Source of the DNA: Parvibaculaceae bacterium PLY_AMNH_Bact1
Lineage (GTDB): Bacteria; Pseudomonadota; Alphaproteobacteria; Parvibaculales; Parvibaculaceae
Assembly: GCA_032881465.1 (NCBI GenBank)
Contig: CP126168.1
Location: forward strand, 2,977,501-3,041,500
Length of the DNA: 64,000 bases
Direction of reading: 5' to 3'
Shown one piece after another: positions 57,062 through 64,000 of this stretch (position 1 is its first letter; each line of letters starts with the position of its first letter). A program made the position numbers and the translations under genes. The notes beneath the pieces are model-generated. The model did not search any database. It was not told where the DNA came from and was given only the letters and a program-made list of their open reading frames with translations.

Positions 57062-57097
57062 AGCTTCTTCCCATCTTGACCACCTTCTGCTGCCAGC

Positions 57098-57174
57098 ACC
57101 CGACCATGTCGGGTCAGCGCAAAAGGGTTTTGTAAACTCTTGCAGAGAAAGGCGCGGGGTGTCTCACCTGCGCC
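57098..57174 (-). promoter_or_regulatory. Structured rpmB leader (two hairpins)
   Basis: Between the predicted start site (~57183) and ATG 57061 lie two inverted repeats: 57098-57114 (ACCCGAC-N3-GTCGGGT, perfect 7-bp stem) and 57151-57174 (GGCGC/GCGCC stem with an inner GGTG/CACC stem). A ~120-nt structured leader before a ribosomal protein gene suggests autoregulation by L28, which is inference. Confidence 0.45.
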
Positions 57175-57189
57175 TCTCGTGAGCGGGGA

Positions 57190-57218
57190 GGTATAGAGCC
57201 GGTGGGGCTTCTCGTCAA
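57190..57218 (-). promoter_or_regulatory. rpmB promoter
   Basis: On the minus strand: TTGACG (57218-57213), 17-bp spacer, TATACC (57195-57190). Near-consensus sigma-70 type. Confidence 0.75.
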
Positions 57219-57269
57219 GCCTGTAGGCCTTCCAAAGTGGGGGCGATTTTGCCCTTTAATCCCAGAGGC

Positions 57270-58301
57270 TTAAGTGCCTTGATCCGGGAACAAAAGCGCC
57301 AAGAGCCTGTTTGCAGCGGCGGTGGGGGTGACGCCACCCGCTGCGACCTCATTTTCAAGCTCTCCCACCAAGCGACTGGCCTCTGCATGGGTTTGGAGCT
57401 GGGAGAGAAGTCCCTCCCGCAGCTCCGTCCACATCCAGGTCTTCGCTTGGTCGGCCCGGCGCCCCTGAAGTTCGCCTGATGCGTTCATTTTATCGCGAAA
57501 CTCCTGAATCGAGCCCCAAATCTCCTCAAGTCCCTCACTCTTCAATGCCGAGGCAAGAGCGACCGCCGGGGTCCAGTTAGGGCTCTTCGGTCGCATGAGA
57601 TGCAGCGCCGCGCCATATTCCGCCGCTGCACGGCGTGCAGCTGGCTTCAAATCCCCATCAGCCTTGTTGACCACGACCAGGTCCGCAAGTTCCATAATGC
57701 CACGTTTAATGCCCTGCAGTTCGTCGCCACCGCCAGGCGACAGCAGCAGCAAAAACATGTCGACCATGTCCGCCACGGCAGTCTCTGATTGCCCGACGCC
57801 AACTGTCTCGATGATGACAACATCGTAGCCCGCCGCTTCGGTGAGCAGCATGGCTTCACGGGTCCGTCGGGCAACGCCGCCAAGTGTCCCCCCTGACGGA
57901 GAGGGACGGATGAAGGCTGACGGGTCACGTGCCAAAAACTCCATACGGGTTTTATCGCCGAGGATGGAGCCGCCAGTCCGCGCCGAGGAAGGGTCAACAG
58001 CGAGCACCGCCACTTTGAGCCCCTGATCAATGAGATATTGCCCGAAAGCCTCTGTGAAGGTTGATTTCCCCACCCCTGGCGCCCCAGAGAGGCCGATGCG
58101 CACGGCCCGGCCGCTTAGGTCCAACACCTGAGCGAGGAGTTCCTGCGCAGCTTCCTGATGGTCTGCGCGGCTTGATTCCACAAGCGTGATACCGCGTGCC
58201 AGCGCCGCCCGTTCACCGGCCCGAATACCGGCAGAGAGAACGGTCGGGTCCGTTCGCTCAGACCGCGAGGATTTTCCTGATTTTGACCCCAAAACTGCCA
58301 T
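57270..58301 (-). CDS. meaB: Methylmalonyl-CoA mutase-associated GTPase MeaB (ArgK family)
   Basis: 343 aa from ATG 58301. P-loop GLSGAPGVGKST, VLAVDPSSARTGGSILGDKT and IIETVGVGQSE are signatures. Guards and reloads B12 in methylmalonyl-CoA mutase, whose gene lies 2 kb away. The start is uncertain: ATG 58379 (369 aa) and the frame to 58445 are alternatives, none with a strong ribosome site. Confidence 0.92.
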   Translation of the reverse strand: MAVLGSKSGKSSRSERTDPTVLSAGIRAGERAALARGITLVESSRADHQEAAQELLAQVLDLSGRAVRIGLSGAPGVGKSTFTEAFGQYLIDQGLKVAVLAVDPSSARTGGSILGDKTRMEFLARDPSAFIRPSPSGGTLGGVARRTREAMLLTEAAGYDVVIIETVGVGQSETAVADMVDMFLLLLSPGGGDELQGIKRGIMELADLVVVNKADGDLKPAARRAAAEYGAALHLMRPKSPNWTPAVALASALKSEGLEEIWGSIQEFRDKMNASGELQGRRADQAKTWMWTELREGLLSQLQTHAEASRLVGELENEVAAGGVTPTAAANRLLALLFPDQGT

Positions 58302-58424
58302 CCTGTTTGCATACCGGAGCAGGCGGGCCCAATCTAGTTTTTTGGCCAATTTTGACGCCAGTTTCACAATTCCTGACATTTCGCCGTTCAGAGAGGGTTC
58401 ATTTGCGGAGATCAAAATAGCGCC

Positions 58425-59255
58425 ATGACACAGAAAAGCTCCCAATCCAAAACCTCATGGCCCACAGCCGCCCTCATTGGCGCGTCCTGCCTGTTGGCAG
58501 GATCAGCATCAACGCCTGCAATGGCGGAAACCCTCCCGACCAATCTGAAAGTCGACTACGCCATCGCCCTTGGCGGTTTCAATCTCGGCACCGCGGATGT
58601 GGAAGCGAATCTGGGCAATGGAAGCTACGAACTTGATGCCACCGTCAGAACTGAAGGCATTGCGGACCAGTTTTTCGAGACAACCTTCGCTCTGGAAAGC
58701 CGGGGGTCCTTTTCGGGCAATCGGGTAAAACCGGCCCGCTTCATCTCCACCTATCAAGACGCCGATTCATCGCGCCGAGTTGAACTCACTTATCCCAGCC
58801 GAGGCGCCCCGGTGATGGCAGCCGAACCCGCCTATGGCGATGGCTTTGGTCCCCATGTGCAGCTCAATGACATCCTGATGACCCAGGACCCGATAAGCGC
58901 CCTCCTCCTGCCAACGAGGAGTACCACGACATCGCCCTGCGACCGCTCACTGCCGCTTTTCGACGGGCGCCGCCGCTATGACCTGCAATTGCGCGAAGAT
59001 GGTATGACTGAAGTAAACGGCGGAGAAAACGCCTATAGCGGCCCTGCCATGCGCTGCACCGTAGGCATGCTGCCGGTCGCTGGCTACGAACGCAAAACCC
59101 TTATTAAGCTGCTCGCACGCGAAGACTCCATACGGGTTTGGCTCGCACCTTTGGAGGGCGGTGATATCTGGATCCCCGTGCGAATGACCCTACGGACCCC
59201 TTTTGGGGGTGCGGTTATGCGGGCCACACGATTTGAAGTGGCCTCCAACCAGTAA
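58425..59255 (+). CDS. DUF3108 domain protein, copy 1
   Basis: 276 aa, exported (signal segment about 12-34, ending PAMAE). DUF3108 pattern: LKVDYAIALGGFNLGTADVE, YELDATVRTEGI, PLFDGRRRYDLQL, and YSGPAMRCTVGMLPVAGY. Probably periplasmic or outer-membrane associated; function unknown. Divergent from meaB; the far N-terminal part of the long meaB frame would overlap it. Confidence 0.88.
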   Translation: MTQKSSQSKTSWPTAALIGASCLLAGSASTPAMAETLPTNLKVDYAIALGGFNLGTADVEANLGNGSYELDATVRTEGIADQFFETTFALESRGSFSGNRVKPARFISTYQDADSSRRVELTYPSRGAPVMAAEPAYGDGFGPHVQLNDILMTQDPISALLLPTRSTTTSPCDRSLPLFDGRRRYDLQLREDGMTEVNGGENAYSGPAMRCTVGMLPVAGYERKTLIKLLAREDSIRVWLAPLEGGDIWIPVRMTLRTPFGGAVMRATRFEVASNQ

Positions 59256-59350
59256 CGACACCAAGAAAATGTGATCGGATAGGGCCTTGCCCGCGTATCC
59301 TGAAAGAGAGATGATGTTTCCATCGTCCGGCTCGGAGATACGAGGACCGC

Positions 59351-60247
59351 ATGACTTCATTCGCAAGACCATCACTTCAAACCCTCTTGATGACGGGTTT
59401 TGTCTTTTTTGTTGCGCTGCTTTACGCAACCGCTGTCAGCGCGACAGAAGAAACGACAGCTGAAGGTGAGACAGACGGAAGCGCGAACGAGGTCGATCTC
59501 ACATTCGAAATCTATGGTGGCGGCTTGCACATCGTATCGTTTGGAACACAAGCGACCCTAACACCAAAGCGATATGAAATAGCCGCCCAATTCCAGACCC
59601 AAGGCGTCGCTGACACACTCTTTAATGGGCGTGGCTCAAGCACAGCAAGCGGTATTCTGACGCCCGCAGGCCCACGGCTTCTCAGCTATTCACAAGAGTA
59701 TGATGGCCGGTTTGGTGAGCGCTCAATCACCATGGCCCTCGACGAAAGCGGCCGGTACGACGTGGCGGCGGAGCCAGCCGATGGGATCCACAAACAGGGC
59801 TTCTCAGCCTCCGCTGTTCAAGGAAAGGTCGACCCTTTAACCGCATCAATATTCACCGCGATCAATTCAACGGCAGCGCCATGCTCACAGACAATCCCGG
59901 TTTTTGATGGGCGCCGGATCTTCAATCTGAAATTCAAGGAGTTGGATGAGACCCAGCTACAGCCAATTGGTGCCGGGGCCTATGCCGGGCCCGCATGGAG
60001 GTGCAGTGTCCTCTATGATCCGGTTGCAGGCTTCACCCGAGAGTTTCTTGTTGATCGCGCAAAAAACCCGCTCCCCCCTTTCACTGTATGGCTTGCACGG
60101 TTTAACGAGCAGATGGGGCCAAGCGGCAACCAACCACTCGTTCTGCCAGTGCGCATGATGTTTGAAACAAGCATTGTCAACGCCATCGCACACCTCACAA
60201 CAGCTGAGGTTGACGGCAAAGCGCTCATTCAGCCTGCGATCAATTAA
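59351..60247 (+). CDS. DUF3108 domain protein, copy 2
   Basis: 298 aa. Signal peptide (about 10-32, ending VSATEE), then the same DUF3108 order as copy 1: VDLTFEIYGGGLHIVSF, AQFQTQGVADTLF, PVFDGRRIFNLKF, YAGPAWRCSVLYDPVAGF. Tandem paralogue 95 bp after copy 1; GAGGA ribosome site. Convergent with the mutase gene. Confidence 0.88.
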   Translation: MTSFARPSLQTLLMTGFVFFVALLYATAVSATEETTAEGETDGSANEVDLTFEIYGGGLHIVSFGTQATLTPKRYEIAAQFQTQGVADTLFNGRGSSTASGILTPAGPRLLSYSQEYDGRFGERSITMALDESGRYDVAAEPADGIHKQGFSASAVQGKVDPLTASIFTAINSTAAPCSQTIPVFDGRRIFNLKFKELDETQLQPIGAGAYAGPAWRCSVLYDPVAGFTREFLVDRAKNPLPPFTVWLARFNEQMGPSGNQPLVLPVRMMFETSIVNAIAHLTTAEVDGKALIQPAIN

Positions 60248-60253
60248 AGGCGC

Positions 60254-62419
60254 TTAAGCAGATCGTTTCTCACGAATAAGACGCAGCACATCTGCAGCAC
60301 ACTCAATGATGTTCGAGCCAGGACCGAAGATGGCAGAGGCACCAGCTTTGTAGAGGAAGTCATAGTCCTGGGCAGGAATAACCCCACCGCAGATCACGAC
60401 AACATCGCCTGCACCTTCTGCCTCTAGCGCCTTTACAATTTCAGGCACCAGCGTTTTGTGACCCGCCGCAAGGCTGGAAATACCAATCACATGAACATCA
60501 TTCTCGATCGCGTCCCGCGCAGCTTCCGCCGGTGTCTGAAACAACGGCCCAACATCCACATCAAAGCCTAAGTCCGCAAATGCTGTCGCCACGACCTTCG
60601 CACCACGATCATGACCATCCTGACCAACCTTTACGACCAGCATGCGCGGGCGACGACCCTCATCTGCCGCAAATTGCTCAATCTCGGTCTGGATTTTCTC
60701 AAATCCACCGTCGCCTTCATAGGCTTGAGAATAAACACCTGACACTGTCTTCACCTCCGCCCGGTGACGCCCAAAGACTTCTTCCATCGCATCGGAAATT
60801 TCGCCAACCGTTGCGCGAGCACGAGCCGCATCAACCGCGAGAGCGAGAAGATTACCATCGCCGCGCGCACCTTCAGTAAGCGCCTTCAAAGTCGCCTGCG
60901 TCTTCGCCTCATCACGGGTCGCCCTAATCTGCTTCAGACGCGCGATCTGCGCCTCTCGTACTTTCGCGTTGTCAACTTCCAGAATGTCGATATCGTCTTC
61001 GTTTTCAAGCCTGTACTTGTTCACGCCAACGACGACTTCCTCGACTTTGTCGATCCGCGCCTGCTTGCGGGCAGCCGCCTCCTCAATCTCCAATTTCGGC
61101 ATCCCGCTTTCAACGGCTTTGGTCATGCCACCGAGCTCTTCGATCTCCTGGATTTTTGCCCAAGCCTGCGACGCGATGGAGTGCGTCAGCGTTTCCACAT
61201 AATAGGAACCGCCCAGAGGGTCGATCACATTAGTGATGCCACTCTCTTCCTGAATGACAAGCTGCGTATTCCGCGCGATACGGGCTGAGAAGTCTGTCGG
61301 CAAAGCAATCGCTTCATCAAGCGCATTGGTGTGTAGGCTCTGCGTGCCGCCCAACACGGCTGCCAATGCTTCGAGTGTTGTCCGCATCACATTATTGTAG
61401 GGATCTTTCTCTGTGAGAGAGACACCCGACGTCTGACAGTGTGTCCGCAACATCAGCGACTTCGGGTTCTTCGCCCCAAATTCAGACATGATGCGATGCC
61501 AGAGAAGCCGCGCAGCACGGAGCTTCGCCACTTCCATGAAAAAATTCATCCCAATCGCAAAGAAGAACGAAAGCCGCGGTGCGAACTGATCAACATCCAA
61601 CCCTGCACCTTGCGCAGCTCGCACATATTCCATGCCATCAGCCAACGTAAAGGCAAGCTCTTGAACCTGCGTGGCGCCCGCTTCCTGCATGTGATAGCCG
61701 GAAATGGAGATGGTGTTGAATTTCGGCATGTTCGCGGAGCAATAGGCGATGATATCCGCAATGATCCGCATCGAAGGCGCTGGCGGATAGATATAGGTAT
61801 TGCGAACCATGAACTCCTTCAGAATGTCATTCTGAATAGTGCCTGCAAGCTTGTCCGGCGTGACGCCCTGCTCTTCGGCCGCAACAATGTAGTTGGCAAG
61901 GTTCGGAATAACCGCACCATTCATGGTCATAGAGACCGACATCTCATCCAGAGGAATTTGATCGAAGAGGATTTTCGTATCTTCGACACTGTCGATCGCC
62001 ACCCCAGCTTTGCCGACATCACCCACAACCCGTTCGTGGTCGCTGTCATAACCCCGGTGGGTTGCAAGGTCGAAAGCAACCGACAGGCCCTTCTGACCCG
62101 CTGCGAGGTTTCGCCGGTAAAAAGCATTTGATTCTTCGGCTGTAGAGAAGCCGGCATATTGCCGGATGGTCCAGGGGCGCCCCGCATACATGGTTGCCTG
62201 CGGACCACGCACGAAGGGGGCCATGCCCGGCATGGAATTGGCGTCATACCCTTCTTCAGCAATCGCCTCTAGGTCAGCGGCTGTATAGAGCGCCTTGACG
62301 TCGATCCCCTCAGGAGTCTCCCACGTCAAACTCTCGACAGAGCGGCCCTTCATCTGCTTTTCAGCCAAAGCGCGCCATGTCTCAATCGGAGTCTCTATCG
62401 GGGTTCTGTCACTGCCCAT
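60254..62419 (-). CDS. scpA: Methylmalonyl-CoA mutase
   Basis: 721 aa, single-chain (homodimeric-type) adenosyl-B12 enzyme converting methylmalonyl-CoA to succinyl-CoA in propionate use. Substrate barrel with [20 protein letters not shown] and [13 protein letters not shown]-terminal B12 domain with DxHxxG in [18 protein letters not shown] and later [10 protein letters not shown]. Strong upstream promoter at 62456. Depends on cobalamin, whose chelatase genes are 10 kb away. Confidence 0.97.
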   Translation of the reverse strand: MGSDRTPIETPIETWRALAEKQMKGRSVESLTWETPEGIDVKALYTAADLEAIAEEGYDANSMPGMAPFVRGPQATMYAGRPWTIRQYAGFSTAEESNAFYRRNLAAGQKGLSVAFDLATHRGYDSDHERVVGDVGKAGVAIDSVEDTKILFDQIPLDEMSVSMTMNGAVIPNLANYIVAAEEQGVTPDKLAGTIQNDILKEFMVRNTYIYPPAPSMRIIADIIAYCSANMPKFNTISISGYHMQEAGATQVQELAFTLADGMEYVRAAQGAGLDVDQFAPRLSFFFAIGMNFFMEVAKLRAARLLWHRIMSEFGAKNPKSLMLRTHCQTSGVSLTEKDPYNNVMRTTLEALAAVLGGTQSLHTNALDEAIALPTDFSARIARNTQLVIQEESGITNVIDPLGGSYYVETLTHSIASQAWAKIQEIEELGGMTKAVESGMPKLEIEEAAARKQARIDKVEEVVVGVNKYRLENEDDIDILEVDNAKVREAQIARLKQIRATRDEAKTQATLKALTEGARGDGNLLALAVDAARARATVGEISDAMEEVFGRHRAEVKTVSGVYSQAYEGDGGFEKIQTEIEQFAADEGRRPRMLVVKVGQDGHDRGAKVVATAFADLGFDVDVGPLFQTPAEAARDAIENDVHVIGISSLAAGHKTLVPEIVKALEAEGAGDVVVICGGVIPAQDYDFLYKAGASAIFGPGSNIIECAADVLRLIREKRSA

Positions 62420-62887
62420 GCGTCCACATTCCTAACCGGTCAGAAGTTGGCGCGGAGTATCGTGGAACGGCGCCGTCCGGTCAACAAAGCCCGAAAAACA
62501 GCCAAAAACATACGAAAACGTTGGGGCAAGGAGAAGAGAAATGCGGCGACGGGCCATAGGGTACGCAACCCCGTCGCCGCGATCCGGAGCATCAGCGCTT
62601 AGGGGTGTACCTAGGGGGCGCCGCACCAGATCAATCGCGCAATCAGGCTGGGAGTCCGTCATGCGCAGTTCTATTTTTCAGCATGTTCCAAAGAGAGACA
62701 AAACACAGGCAAGCACGAGTATGTGATGAGGGCGTTGTAACGAAGGATTAAGGATGATCGGACCTTTGCGCCTGCCGAGCCATGTTCTTGGCTGCCATTT
62801 AGACAATTTTTCCAGACCTGCCCGAAAATAGATCTAAGGATCAAATGTCCGAGGTGCGGCAGCGCCTGGACGCAGGGAGAATGTCTG
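62420..62887. other. Intergenic region between mcm and the PAS sensor gene
   Basis: About 470 bp between divergent genes with the mutase promoter (62456-62484) but no other clear signal. Short open frames here lack ribosome sites and family features. Confidence 0.5.
62456..62484 (-). promoter_or_regulatory. Methylmalonyl-CoA mutase promoter
   Basis: On the minus strand: TTGACC (62484-62479), 17-bp spacer, GATACT (62461-62456). The predicted start is ~30 nt before the ATG at 62419. Confidence 0.7.
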
Positions 62888-64000
62888 GTGCGACAGAGTT
62901 TGCAAACAATAAGGGATTTGGCTGGCAACGCCTGGCGTGGTCCCTTTGTCGCAAATTCGCTCACACCAGAGTGCATAGGAAAAGTCAAAGCCAGTCAGTT
63001 CGACTCCATCGCACGCGCTTACCGTGCAGCACCGTTCCTGATGTGTGGCGTTGGCTTGGCCCTATATCTCTTTTTTGAGAGCCAATATTCTGATGCGCTA
63101 ACGCTGACTTGGCTTCTTGCCGTGTTTGGAACCTACGCTGCCAAGATTTTGTTCCAGGAATATTACTTCCGCTCACCCGACGCAGGCGCAGAGCCGGAAA
63201 AATGGATCAATCAATATGCCGCGATCTACTGGGTGGTGAACGCCAACTGGGTATTGTTCCTTCCAATTTTCTGGAATCCGGAAAATGAAACACAGAACAT
63301 GCTCCTGTTTCTCGTTTTGATTTGTCATATCGTCACAGTGACAGCGATCGCATTCCGCAATTTCACAATCTATTTTTCCAACAGCGTGGCTCCCATCACC
63401 GCGGTTGTCGGTGGATGCTTGCTTGCTGGCGGGCCGGTTTACCCCGTCATGGGCATCTTGATGATTGCCTTCTACACCTTCCTTGGTTGTGTCGCGCGAT
63501 CAGCGCAGTTCGAAAATGTCGATACGCACCGCGTTCGCTTTCGGAATGAGGAGTTGATCGCCGATCTCGCGCAAGAAAAACAATCATCTGATCAGGCCCG
63601 CATACGCGCAGAACAGGCAAACCTGAATGCCCGCGAACGCGAAGAACTCTTCCGTGCATTGGTGGAGAATGCTTACGACACCATCATGTTGACAGACGAA
63701 GCAGGCTTCGTCCGTTACGCCGCACCGTCTGTTCGCCAGTTTGACATCATGCCCAACCAAGCGATAGGCCGACGCCTATCAGACTTGTTGACACCCATTG
63801 ATGACAATAGCCAGCTCAAGACGTCTCTGATCGAAGATGACGGTCAGGGCAGCATTCGCGAATTCAAAGACCACATCCGAACACCGCACGGAAACGATGC
63901 CTGGATTGAAGCTTCTGTAACAGATCTGCGCGGCACCGAGGCCGTTGGCGGCCTGGTGTTGAACATCAGAGATGTAACAGAACGAAAACGTGCAGACGAT
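62888..64000 (+). CDS. Membrane-bound PAS-domain sensor protein, 3'-truncated by window edge
   Basis: The frame stays open to the last base, so the C-terminus is outside the window; 371 codons are visible from GTG 62888, which has AGGGAGA 8 nt upstream. About six hydrophobic segments (from AAPFLMCGVGLALYLFF to MGILMIAFYTFLGCVAR), then a coiled coil rich in Glu/Arg/Ala (IADLAQEKQSSDQARIRAEQ) and a PAS domain (LFRALVENAYDTIMLTD ... NIRDVTERKRA). The output is unseen: histidine kinase or diguanylate cyclase are both usual. Confidence 0.82.
   Translation, partial: MRQSLQTIRDLAGNAWRGPFVANSLTPECIGKVKASQFDSIARAYRAAPFLMCGVGLALYLFFESQYSDALTLTWLLAVFGTYAAKILFQEYYFRSPDAGAEPEKWINQYAAIYWVVNANWVLFLPIFWNPENETQNMLLFLVLICHIVTVTAIAFRNFTIYFSNSVAPITAVVGGCLLAGGPVYPVMGILMIAFYTFLGCVARSAQFENVDTHRVRFRNEELIADLAQEKQSSDQARIRAEQANLNAREREELFRALVENAYDTIMLTDEAGFVRYAAPSVRQFDIMPNQAIGRRLSDLLTPIDDNSQLKTSLIEDDGQGSIREFKDHIRTPHGNDAWIEASVTDLRGTEAVGGLVLNIRDVTERKRADD

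Noticed and set aside
61439-62131. 230-codon plus-strand open frame
   Set aside because: Antisense shadow of the methylmalonyl-CoA mutase gene; composition is His/Arg-rich as expected for reverse-frame reading.
62432-62662. 76-codon minus-strand frame upstream of the mutase gene
   Set aside because: It covers the predicted mutase promoter and lacks a ribosome site.
1-64000. tRNA, rRNA, CRISPR arrays, cobalamin riboswitch, insertion sequences
   Set aside because: The intergenic regions were read for cloverleaf-like arms, regular direct repeats, B12-box-like segments and transposase motifs; none was found. This was by eye, so a covariance-model search would be decisive.

Overview
The window is about 64 kb of a chromosomal segment from an alphaproteobacterium, most likely in or near the Rhizobiales (Parvibaculum-like relatives). 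I base this on gene families and neighbourhoods rather than on a marker-gene comparison. The clues are DUF4167 next to clpB and prmC-prfA, PtsP close to lysC and divergent ubiG, the grxC-nitrilase-DUF1178 cluster facing a NDUFAF5/BioC-like methyltransferase, bolA divergent from a J-domain protein followed by cobS-cobT, an esterase-like phytase gene and rpmB-DUF3108, PAS_5 (DUF1457) proteins and a RodZ-like protein next to ispG. Coding density is high, the sequence is moderately GC-rich, and I see no rRNA, tRNA, CRISPR array, insertion sequence or prophage.

Layout. 1-1.5 kb: the end of an M23 peptidase, a YjdF-like membrane protein and a 43-codon small ORF. 1.5-6.7 kb: accessory genes (crotonase, PPK2 polyphosphate kinase, a MerR-controlled three-gene operon, a DUF6232 protein, an alpha/beta hydrolase). 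6.8-19.2 kb: a long minus-strand housekeeping block (clpB, DUF4167, prmC, prfA, ispG, rodZ-like, ptsP, lysC). 19.4-24 kb: ubiG-tetR, then an operator/promoter and an exported redox cassette (cytochrome c lipoprotein, Tat-type FAD sugar-lactone oxidase, Tat-type PLP-fold protein). 24-31 kb: DUF1178, nitrilase, grxC, comF, methyltransferase, an Flp pilin, Nudix, GNAT, argJ and a parvulin. 31-34 kb: secA. 34-40 kb: a DHFR-like protein, GST, MFS transporter, two tandem epoxide hydrolases and two PAS_5 proteins. 40-50 kb: accA, xerD, a secreted helical-repeat protein with a tiny membrane partner, aroK-aroB-corC, bolA, J-domain protein, cobS-cobT. 52-64 kb: crotonase, epoxide hydrolase, TetR, esterase-like phytase, VUT-like protein, rpmB, meaB, two DUF3108 proteins, methylmalonyl-CoA mutase, and the start of a membrane PAS sensor that runs off the window.

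Genes that work together: cobS/cobT (cobalt insertion into the corrin ring), mcm (a B12 enzyme) and meaB (its GTPase chaperone) form a B12 theme. aroK-aroB is shikimate pathway, prfA-prmC is translation termination, and secA with the parvulin serves envelope protein traffic. Many minus- and plus-strand operons show ATGA/GTGA/TGATG overlaps, which I used to fix starts.

The most interesting candidates are (i) a MerR-type regulator with a textbook 19-bp-spacer operator driving a Cys-rich protein, a cysteine-depleted MerF-like protein and YnfA; (ii) a TetR gene followed at once by a 12-bp-arm palindrome abutting the promoter of a Tat-exported oxidase/PLP-fold/cytochrome c cassette, in which the PLP protein has lost the metal site of its family; (iii) a structured rpmB leader, a REP-like palindrome pair after cobT, and a FixK/FNR-type box before the polyphosphate kinase. 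All were read by eye; no database or folding program was run.
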